Assembly: GCA_030746455.1 (NCBI GenBank)
Contig: JASLMQ010001072.1
Location: 1 to 6,670 of the forward strand
Length of the DNA: 6,670 nucleotides
Reading direction: 5' to 3'
Source of the DNA: Candidatus Latescibacterota bacterium
GTDB taxonomy: Bacteria; Latescibacterota; UBA2968; GCA-2709665
Shown in pieces: positions 1 through 5,327 of the stretch; position 1 is the first letter of the stretch, and every line of letters starts with the position of its first letter. A program made the translations under genes and the position numbers. The notes beneath the pieces were generated by a model. That model did not search any database. It was not told where the DNA came from and worked only from the letters and a program-made list of their open reading frames with translations.

Positions 1-1
1 G

Positions 2-472
2 GAGGGTCTGGCGGCCGGGTCCATGGCGCCGGAGGCCCTCACGCTCCCGGGTACGGTGGCGCTTCTCGAGCACCTCTCGGACCGGGGATTCGCGCTCTAT
101 CTCGCCAGCGGCACCGACATCGCCTACGTCCGGAATGAGGCCCGGCTCCTCGGGATCGACCGGTTCTTCGCCGGACGGATCTTCGGCGCCCTGGACCGGC
201 ACGAGAGCTTCTCCAAGGCCATGGTCATCCAGGACATCCTGCGGGAGCACGGCCTGAACGGCGATGAGCTTCTGGGATTCGGCGACGGCTACGTCGAGAT
301 CGAGAACGTAAAGGCCGTGGGGGGAATCGCTGTAGGCGTCGCATCCGACGAGAAGCGTCGTGAGGGCGTCGATGCCTGGAAGCGGGATCGGCTGATCCGG
401 GCGGGAGCCGATGTGATCATCCCCGAGTACCGCGAGCAGGAGCAGCTCATCGCATATCTCTGCGATTCCTGA
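2..472 (+). CDS. HAD-superfamily hydrolase (phosphatase), C-terminal part, 5' truncated by window edge
   Basis: The reading frame is open from base 2 to the TGA at 470-472, so the gene very likely begins before the window; the ATG at 23 is probably internal. Residues are counted from that ATG. The HAD core is recognisable: motif II LYLASGTD with the phosphate-binding Ser29, motif III Lys65 in SKAMVIQDIL after a typical GIDRFFAGRIFG stretch, and motif IV GFGDGYVEIENVKAVGG with Asp88 and Glu92 (GDxxxE, an accepted variant of the GDxxxD metal site). Motif I (DxDGT), which carries the nucleophile, must lie upstream and cannot be checked. The family mostly hydrolyses small phosphorylated metabolites in the cytoplasm. 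The next gene starts 47 bases downstream on the same strand, followed by a sugar kinase, so a sugar-phosphate substrate is a reasonable inference but not shown. Confidence 0.85.
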   Translation, partial: EGLAAGSMAPEALTLPGTVALLEHLSDRGFALYLASGTDIAYVRNEARLLGIDRFFAGRIFGALDRHESFSKAMVIQDILREHGLNGDELLGFGDGYVEIENVKAVGGIAVGVASDEKRREGVDAWKRDRLIRAGADVIIPEYREQEQLIAYLCDS

Positions 473-519
473 GACTCTGCATCCGTTCGACCTTCCACGT
501 TGTCATCCAGACACCAGAA

Positions 520-1506
520 ATGGACCGCCAAATGCCCTTTCCTCTCTTCGATCGGTCCCGCCTGAAGCTCCGCCCTCTTTCCGAGCGCCGGCACGACATG
601 GTCCTGGAGGAGGTCCTGGAACCGGATGGTAGCACACCGGCCTTCGAGCACCCGGACCTATCGATCGTCGCCGATCGGGTCGTCGACGCCCGGCGCAACG
701 GGCGTCCCGTCATCCTGATGATGGGGGCCCACGTCATCAAGGTCGGCCTCTCGCGCCTTGTGATCGACCTGATGGAGCGTGGCCTCGTCACCCACGTGGC
801 GGGCAACGGGGCCTGCGCCATACACGACTACGAGCTGGCCCTGATCGGAGCCACCACCGAGAGCGTGGCCGACTACATCCGCTCCGGCGAGTTCGGCCTG
901 TGGGAGGAGACGGGCGAAATCAACACCATCGCAGCATCGGCCGTCCGCCGGGGCATCGGCCTGGGCGAGGCCGTCGGCAGCGCGGTCCTGGATGGAGATT
1001 TAGCCCACACGGACGTCAGCATCTACGCCGCGGCGGCCCGGCTGGGGATCCCCGCAACGGTCCACGTCGGCATCGGCTCGGACATCATCCACGAGCATCC
1101 CAATTGCGACGGCGCCGCGGTTGGGGCGGCGTCCTACACCGATTTCCTGGTGTTCACCCAATCCGTATCGGATCTGGAGGGCGGCGTGCTCCTCAACTAC
1201 GGAACCGCCGTGATGGGCCCGGAGGTCTACCTCAAGGCCCTGTCCATGGTCCGTAATGTGGCCGTCCGAGAGGGTCGACAGATCGCCCGCTTCACCACGG
1301 CCGTATTCGATCTCATCGACCTGGGCGACGACCTTGAATCCGAGGCCCCCAGGTCCGATCCACGATATTACTATCGCCCATTCAAGACGATCCTGGTCCG
1401 GACGGTCCGCGACGGCGGTGAGGGCTTCTACATCAGGGGAGACCACACAGAGACACTCCCCGCACTCCGCAGCCTCTTAGTCGATCGGACTTCCAGTGCC
1501 GGGTAG
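520..1506 (+). CDS. Deoxyhypusine-synthase-like (NAD-binding fold) protein of unknown function
   Basis: A 328-residue soluble protein with no signal peptide or membrane segment. By eye it resembles deoxyhypusine synthase in order and spacing: VILMMGAHVIKVGLSRLVIDLMERG at about 64-88 followed by VTHVAGNGACAIHDYE at about 90-105 (compare the region in that enzyme where a helix and a 'VDVLVTTAG' strand lead to an acidic 'EED'), then a conserved INTIAASAV region near 134-142, HPNCDGAAVG near 193-202, and GGVLLNYGTAVMGPEVYLKA at 221-240. The last corresponds to the GGGVxKHH segment that carries the catalytic lysine; here the Lys-His-His is absent, so hypusine-type chemistry is unlikely. Bacteria generally lack the eIF5A substrate. 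Neither ATG 520 nor the in-frame ATG at 532 has a clear Shine-Dalgarno, so the start may be either. The gene sits between a HAD phosphatase and a PfkB kinase, with only 6 bases before the kinase, suggesting a shared sugar-phosphate pathway. Coding is certain; the fold assignment is moderate; the function is unknown. Confidence 0.88.
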   Translation: MDRQMPFPLFDRSRLKLRPLSERRHDMVLEEVLEPDGSTPAFEHPDLSIVADRVVDARRNGRPVILMMGAHVIKVGLSRLVIDLMERGLVTHVAGNGACAIHDYELALIGATTESVADYIRSGEFGLWEETGEINTIAASAVRRGIGLGEAVGSAVLDGDLAHTDVSIYAAAARLGIPATVHVGIGSDIIHEHPNCDGAAVGAASYTDFLVFTQSVSDLEGGVLLNYGTAVMGPEVYLKALSMVRNVAVREGRQIARFTTAVFDLIDLGDDLESEAPRSDPRYYYRPFKTILVRTVRDGGEGFYIRGDHTETLPALRSLLVDRTSSAG

Positions 1507-1512
1507 ACTCAT

Positions 1513-2559
1513 ATGACTCACAGCGATCTCCAGTCGCTCCTCGCTCAGTTCGCCGATCTCACGGTCCTCGTCGTCGGCGACTTCTTCCTGGACCGGTATC
1601 TCATCCTGGATCCCGACCTGGCTGAAACGTCCCTCGAGACCGGCCTGGAGGCCCGACAGGTCACCAAGATCCGCAACAGCCCCGGCGCGGCGGGAACCGT
1701 CACCTCCAATCTCTGCGCGCTGGGTGTGGGACGCGTGCGAGCCCTGGGCGTCATTGGCAGCGACGGCCACGGATACGACCTGGTGGCGGGGCTCCGTGCC
1801 ACCGGCGTGGACACCTCGGTCCTCCTCGAGGTCCCGGAGCGCGCCACGCCCACCTACACCAAACCGATCCTGAAGTCAACGGGCGCCGAGCTGGAGCGTC
1901 TCGACGTCAAGAACCGCACACCGACGTCTGGGAACATCGAGGCCCACCTCATCGAAGTGCTTCGTGAGGCCATCGACGAGGTTCACGGGGTGATCGCACT
2001 CGACCAGGTCCAGGAGCGCAACTGCGGCGTGATCACCGACAGGGTGCGCGAGGAGCTCGCCCGTCTTGGCCGGGCGAATCCCGAGCGCGTCCTGTTCGCC
2101 GACTCCCGGGCCCGTATCGGCGAGTTCGACGGCACCATCGTCAAGGTCAACCAGGAGGAGGCCGTGCGCGCGGAGCTGCCCGACGACGACGGTCCTGTGG
2201 ATCTGGAGAAGCTCGGGACCTGCGGCCGTTCTTTTTCCCGTCGCATCGGTCGGCCGGTTTACATCACCCTGGGTCCTGAAGGAATCCTCCTGGCGTCGGG
2301 CGGTTCGGCGCAACACATCCCCGGTATTCCGGTCCCCGGTCCACTGGATATCGTGGGGGCGGGTGACAGCGTGTCGGCGGGGGTCACTTCCGCGCTCTGT
2401 GCCGGCGCGTCCCCCGAGTCGGCGGCACTCGCCGGCGTCCTTGTCTCCTCGATCACTGTTCAGCAGGTCGGCACCACCGGAACGGCGTCTCCAGCACAGG
2501 TCCTACAACGCTTTGACGACACGTTTCCGGAGGGATGGACCGCGCCTCGTCCGCTCTAG
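1513..2559 (+). CDS. PfkB-family carbohydrate kinase, RfaE1/HldE kinase-domain-like
   Basis: A 348-residue ribokinase/PfkB-fold kinase that transfers the ATP gamma-phosphate to a sugar or sugar phosphate in the cytoplasm. Visible landmarks: VLVVGDFFLDRYL at 18-30 (substrate-binding GDxxxD as in heptose kinases), NSPGAAGTVTSNLCALG at 55-71 (equivalent to PfkB signature 1, usually GGAANVAxNLAxLG), the LERLDVKNRTPT stretch near 128-137, ADSRARIGEF at 196-205, VKVNQEEA at 210-217, and signature 2 GPLDIVGAGDSVSAG at 276-290, with Asp285 as the expected catalytic base and GAGD as the anion hole. Length matches the kinase half of HldE; no nucleotidyltransferase domain follows. It starts 6 bases after the previous stop; no strong Shine-Dalgarno is visible, which suggests translational coupling. 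Heptose phosphate is one candidate substrate by similarity to RfaE1, but the changed signature 1 and the neighbouring unknown enzyme leave the substrate open. Confidence 0.93.
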   Translation: MTHSDLQSLLAQFADLTVLVVGDFFLDRYLILDPDLAETSLETGLEARQVTKIRNSPGAAGTVTSNLCALGVGRVRALGVIGSDGHGYDLVAGLRATGVDTSVLLEVPERATPTYTKPILKSTGAELERLDVKNRTPTSGNIEAHLIEVLREAIDEVHGVIALDQVQERNCGVITDRVREELARLGRANPERVLFADSRARIGEFDGTIVKVNQEEAVRAELPDDDGPVDLEKLGTCGRSFSRRIGRPVYITLGPEGILLASGGSAQHIPGIPVPGPLDIVGAGDSVSAGVTSALCAGASPESAALAGVLVSSITVQQVGTTGTASPAQVLQRFDDTFPEGWTAPRPL

Positions 2560-2603
2560 CAGTCGTTCGGGCTTCAGGACGTGGTGTGCGCAGACCTCGT
2601 CGC

Positions 2604-2633
2604 TTGACAGGTCCAGTGGTGTGGTCCTATACT
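2604..2633 (+). promoter_or_regulatory. Near-consensus sigma-70-type promoter for the GGDEF gene
   Basis: TTGACA at 2604-2609 is a perfect -35 box and TATACT at 2628-2633 matches the -10 consensus in five of six positions; the spacer is 18 bases. Transcription would begin near 2640, giving a leader of about 40 bases before the ATG at 2680. It lies in the only sizeable gap between the sugar-kinase gene and the response regulator, so the latter is probably transcribed separately. Just after the -10 box, CTCAG (2636-2640) and CTGAG (2648-2652) form a short inverted repeat that could be an operator or a weak leader hairpin. Confidence 0.7.
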
Positions 2634-2668
2634 CACTCAGCAAGAGCCTGAGGTAGACGCGCTCCTCC

Positions 2669-2673
2669 GGAGA
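2669..2673 (+). promoter_or_regulatory. Ribosome binding site of the GGDEF gene
   Basis: GGAGA lies 6 bases before the ATG at 2680 and fixes that start. It is embedded in the 8-base palindrome CTCCGGAG (2665-2672), so the site is self-complementary, although it is too short to form a stable hairpin by itself. Confidence 0.75.
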
Positions 2674-2679
2674 ATCTTT

Positions 2680-3609
2680 ATGCCCACGATCCTCGTCGTC
2701 GATGACGATCCCGCACACCTCACCTTCGTTCGAAATGCCCTGCGGGACGAATCGTGCTCGGTCGAGGCCACACCCGACGCGGAAGGCGCGCTGGAGTTCC
2801 TGGACACGAACTCCGCCGACCTGCTCATCCTGGATCTGAACCTGCCCGGCAAGGATGGCTATGAGGTCCTGGAGGCAGTGCGTCGTCACGACGAGCAGCA
2901 GTTCGTTCTCATCGTACTGCTCTCCGCAACGGACGATCTGGAGGCCAAGGTGCGTGGGCTGGACATGGGGGCCATCGACTACCTCGTCAAGCCCGTGCAT
3001 CCGGAAGAGCTGGCGGCGCGCGTGCGCACCCTCCTGCGAATCAAGCAGCGAGGGGATGATATCTACTCGGAATACGCCCGGCTGTCGCAGCTCTCGCTCA
3101 CCGATCCCCTCACCGACGCCTACAACCGGCGAGCCCTCGACAGGCTCCTCCAGGCCCGGCTCGCGGAGTCGGCCCGACACCGCGAGCCGGTTTCGTGCCT
3201 GATGTTCGACATCGATCACTTCAAGGATGTCAACGACAACCACGGCCACCAGGTGGGAGACATCGTGCTCCGTGAGATTGCCGGCCTGGCCCACGATCAG
3301 TGCCGTCAGGAGGACGCCCTCGTACGCTACGGTGGGGAGGAGTTCCTCGTCATCCTGGTCCACGCGGAGAAGAAGGGTGCGTGCGTTTTTGGAGAGCGGT
3401 TCCGCGAGAAGGTGGCGGCTCACGTATTCGCGGAAGACACACACCCCGTTCGAATCACCATCAGCGCCGGGGTGGCGACCCACCCGGAAGACAACGGGGC
3501 TAAGGATGTGGAAGGCATGATCGCCACGGTCGACCGGAGGCTTTATGCGGCCAAGAACGCGGGACGGAACCGGGTGATGTGCTCCGACGGCCCCCCACCT
3601 CCATCCTGA
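2680..3609 (+). CDS. PleD-like response regulator: REC + GGDEF diguanylate cyclase
   Basis: A 309-residue cytoplasmic protein that should convert two GTP to cyclic di-GMP when its receiver domain is phosphorylated. The REC domain (about 3-121) has the acidic pair Asp8/Asp9, phosphoacceptor Asp52 (LILDLNLPG), Ser82 and Lys104 (YLVKP). A short helical linker (about 122-140) leads to the GGDEF domain (about 140-302): DPLTDAYNRR, FDIDHFKDVND with metal-binding Asp177, the active-site loop RYGGEEF with GGEEF at 218-222, and SAGVAT at 262-267. An RxxD motif (Arg209 to Asp212) sits five residues before GGEEF, the standard position of the inhibitory I-site, so product feedback is expected. All key residues are present, so the protein looks active. 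There is no EAL or HD-GYP domain and no histidine kinase in the window. It has its own promoter, ribosome binding site and terminator. Name-worthy similarity is to PleD/WspR-type regulators, but with a single REC domain. Confidence 0.96.
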   Translation: MPTILVVDDDPAHLTFVRNALRDESCSVEATPDAEGALEFLDTNSADLLILDLNLPGKDGYEVLEAVRRHDEQQFVLIVLLSATDDLEAKVRGLDMGAIDYLVKPVHPEELAARVRTLLRIKQRGDDIYSEYARLSQLSLTDPLTDAYNRRALDRLLQARLAESARHREPVSCLMFDIDHFKDVNDNHGHQVGDIVLREIAGLAHDQCRQEDALVRYGGEEFLVILVHAEKKGACVFGERFREKVAAHVFAEDTHPVRITISAGVATHPEDNGAKDVEGMIATVDRRLYAAKNAGRNRVMCSDGPPPPS

Positions 3610-3638
3610 GCCGGCCGCTGTGGGCGTTCTCTGTACAC

Positions 3639-3684
3639 AATGATGCCCGGGGATGGACCCCCTCTCCCCGGGCATCGTTCTTTT
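3639..3684 (+). terminator. Strong rho-independent terminator after the GGDEF gene
   Basis: GATGCCCGGGGA (3642-3653) and TCCCCGGGCATC (3665-3676) are perfect 12-base reverse complements with an 11-base loop. The stem extends three more pairs (AAT 3639-3641 with GTT 3677-3679, one G-U). The T-rich tail at 3678-3684 (TTCTTTT) overlaps the base of the stem. It lies 29 bases after the GGDEF stop. The stem is symmetrical, but a matching T-run for the opposite strand is missing (GTACACAAT would give only ATTGTGT), so it is mainly a + strand terminator. Confidence 0.88.
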
Positions 3685-3721
3685 CATCAGAGATATTGCC
3701 AATCGCCCCCAACCGGCTCCT

Positions 3722-3794
3722 GTCGTCTCACGCCTGCACTGAGTAGGCGGCGCAGCCGCCGTACCGAAGTGTCTGACTTCTCACGTCTGACTCA
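3722..3794. repeat. REP-like cluster of short direct and inverted repeats between convergent genes
   Basis: Several short repeats are packed here. GTCTGACT occurs at 3771-3778 and again at 3785-3792. TCTCACGTCTGACT (3779-3792) is echoed by TCTCACGCCTGCACT at 3726-3740. GGCGGC (3746-3751) and GCCGCC (3755-3760) form a 6-bp stem with a GCA loop. GAAGT (3766-3770) and ACTTC (3776-3780) form a second small stem. The last repeat copy contains the stop codon of the peptidase gene (3792-3794, minus strand). No T-run follows either stem on the minus strand, so a terminator for the peptidase gene is not clear. The make-up resembles bacterial interspersed REP elements, but a single cluster cannot prove genome-wide repetition. 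Confidence 0.4.
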
Positions 3795-5174
3795 ATAGAC
3801 CCTGACCACCTCCCCCCTCTCGGCTTCTAGCCGCGCTTGGACCTCCTCCACTGTCACCCTGTTCTCGGGCCACTCCTCTGGCGGCACGTGCGAGAGCCGA
3901 AGCAGGAGTCGCGCGAGGAGTCCCACGTACTCCTTCAGCTCCCGCACGACGATCTTGTCCGAGGTATCCCCCGCCTCGTGGTGGAAATCTGAGCTCGCGT
4001 GCCGACCGTGGAAACGCCACCGCCACAGGTGTGCGGCATCGATTCCTGCCCTGATGAACGGGAAGTGGTCCGAGCTGGCGTCAAGCTGCGCCATCACGTG
4101 ACACGTCAGTCCCTCGTTCATATCGTCGAGCTGCCTCTGCACAAGCGTTCTCAAATGGGGAAATCCAAGCACGATCCCCTTCATCGACCCCGTGGACAGC
4201 TCGTCCAGGTTGATCGCGAGCCTGGGAGGCGTCTCTCCCCCTTGGTGACGCTCCACATAGGCCGACGCGCCCTGGAGCTTCTGCTCCTCGGCGCTGAAGG
4301 TCACGAAACGGATCGACCTGCCCGGCCCAACCCCCGTCTCCTCCCGCAGCCGCGCAAGCACCCGGGAGGTCTCCATCACCGCGATCGTCCCCGAGGCGTT
4401 GTCGTTTCCACCAGGAGAGCCGTACACCGTGTCGTGGTGCGCTCCCAGGAGCAGGTTCTCATTGGGCCAGTCAACGCCCTCGATCTCACCCACCACATTG
4501 GCCGACGGTGCCGTCTGCAATTCGCTCTCCACCTCCAGATGCAACAGCCTCCCCTCCTGGGAGAACCTACGGAGCATCAGGCCATGCTCCAGGGGTGTAA
4601 CAACGGTCGGCAAAGGATGCTCCCGAAGGCCAGAATCCCGCCAGTCGCTTGCGCTGTGGTACTCCATCCGGCGTCCCACCTTCTTCTCGATCACCACGGC
4701 GGCAACCGCGCCCCTCTTCGCCAACGACTGGAGTCGATAGGCGTGAGGGACAGGGGTGGTGAAGGGCTCAAGACCAAGCTGCATAAGGGCAATCGCTCCG
4801 TCCAGCACAGATGCTCCCGCCTCTTCGACCTCTCGTTCCGTGCCGAATCCCACGTCCACGATGGGCCCGATAGCCGAGGTCGTCGGGCATCGGTTGAACG
4901 GGAGCACGTCTACCGCCTGCTCCCCGGGATCCGCGCGGGCCTCAGCCCTGGACCAGGACCAGGTCTCCAGATCGTAGGGTTCCAGTTCGGCCCTGTCCAG
5001 CCCTTCGGCCTCCATCTGGCCCCGGATGTAGGCCGTCGCCTCCTGCTCCGCCTCCGACGAGGACCACCTGGGACCGATGTTGTCGCACAGCTCCACCGCG
5101 TGGGCCTCGATGCTCGACCCCGTGTAGGCCTCCCCCATCATCCATCGGTCCAGCACCCTCCAGTCCAGGTCCAT
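3792..5174 (-). CDS. M28-family zinc aminopeptidase/carboxypeptidase-like metallopeptidase with PA-like insert
   Basis: Using the ATG at 5174 the protein has 460 residues. The M28 di-zinc centre is complete: His246 in GAHHDTVYGSPG, bridging Asp258 in GGNDNASG, catalytic Glu296 and ligand Glu297 in TFSAEEQKLQG, Asp324 in INLDEL, and His399 in FHHEAGDTSD. SSDHFPFIRAGI near 367-378 is also typical. Residues of about 100-220 form a protease-associated (PA)-like insert (GPIVDVGFGTEREVEEAG, then AKRGAVAAVVIE). The protein should remove N-terminal residues from peptides or act as a related exopeptidase; substrate preference is not readable. No signal peptide or membrane helix is seen, so a cytoplasmic site is inferred although many relatives are exported. 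The ATG at 5258 would add 28 polar residues of atypical composition; the GGAGG just before 5174 favours the shorter form. It follows pfkA on the same strand after 153 bases and converges on the GGDEF gene. Confidence 0.93.
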   Translation of the reverse strand: MDLDWRVLDRWMMGEAYTGSSIEAHAVELCDNIGPRWSSSEAEQEATAYIRGQMEAEGLDRAELEPYDLETWSWSRAEARADPGEQAVDVLPFNRCPTTSAIGPIVDVGFGTEREVEEAGASVLDGAIALMQLGLEPFTTPVPHAYRLQSLAKRGAVAAVVIEKKVGRRMEYHSASDWRDSGLREHPLPTVVTPLEHGLMLRRFSQEGRLLHLEVESELQTAPSANVVGEIEGVDWPNENLLLGAHHDTVYGSPGGNDNASGTIAVMETSRVLARLREETGVGPGRSIRFVTFSAEEQKLQGASAYVERHQGGETPPRLAINLDELSTGSMKGIVLGFPHLRTLVQRQLDDMNEGLTCHVMAQLDASSDHFPFIRAGIDAAHLWRWRFHGRHASSDFHHEAGDTSDKIVVRELKEYVGLLARLLLRLSHVPPEEWPENRVTVEEVQARLEAERGEVVRVY

Positions 5175-5179
5175 CCTTC

Positions 5180-5184
5180 CCTCC
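5180..5184 (-). promoter_or_regulatory. Ribosome binding site that decides the peptidase start
   Basis: On the minus strand the sequence GGAGG is followed by GAAGG and then ATG (5174-5172), a 5-base spacing within an unbroken purine run. No comparable site precedes the in-frame ATG at 5258. This supports MDLDWRVLDRW as the true N-terminus. Confidence 0.7.
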
Positions 5185-5281
5185 CACGGATTCCGCTCTT
5201 GGCTCTGTGTGTTCGGATCTGCTCCCACCCGCTCTGATCTTCTCTCCCTACCACTCAACTGCGCCCCACCTCCGCTGCCCA

Positions 5282-5311
5282 GGTATACATTTTTCAGTTT
5301 TCATTTTACAA
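5282..5311 (-). promoter_or_regulatory. Weak candidate promoter for the peptidase gene
   Basis: Read on the minus strand, TTGTAA (5311-5306) and TATACC (5287-5282) are separated by 18 bases; each matches the sigma-70 consensus in four of six positions. Transcription would start near 5275, about 100 bases upstream of the peptidase ATG. The -35 and spacer lie inside the 7-bp repeat array, so the match may simply reflect its AT-richness. The alternative is readthrough from pfkA, since no terminator is seen in the gap. Confidence 0.25.
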
Positions 5312-5321
5312 TTTGCATTTT
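5287..5321. repeat. Five-unit 7-bp AT-rich tandem repeat (AAAATGN on minus strand)
   Basis: On the minus strand the units read AAAATGC, AAATTGT, AAAATGA, AAACTGA, AAAATGT: five contiguous heptamers with consensus AAA(A/T/C)TGN, in which the last base is free. On the + strand the unit is NCA(T/A/G)TTT. The array begins 6 bases after the phosphofructokinase stop and is a sharp AT-rich island in a G+C-rich window. It is not part of any gene. I see no hairpin in it. Confidence 0.75.
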
Positions 5322-5327
5322 CCCGCC

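Noticed and set aside
520..1506. Calling this gene a true deoxyhypusine synthase involved in eIF5A modification
   Set aside because: The catalytic GGGVxKHH lysine motif is missing and the gene is in a bacterial sugar-kinase context, so only the fold-level resemblance is kept.
2560..2603. Possible terminator after the PfkB kinase gene
   Set aside because: I found no stem followed by a T-run between the kinase stop and the next promoter, so none is annotated.
2503..3702. Long - strand open frame (399 codons) opposite the GGDEF gene
   Set aside because: Antisense to a complete REC-GGDEF protein and running through its promoter and terminator; composition is typical of a shadow frame.
3999..5237. 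Long + strand open frame (412 codons) opposite the peptidase gene
   Set aside because: It lies wholly antisense to a gene with a complete M28 metal centre, is Arg/His/Pro/Leu-rich, and shows no recognisable domain; long antisense frames are expected at this G+C content.
5287..5321. CRISPR-like array
   Set aside because: Units are 7 bases, contiguous, without spacers; this is a simple tandem repeat.
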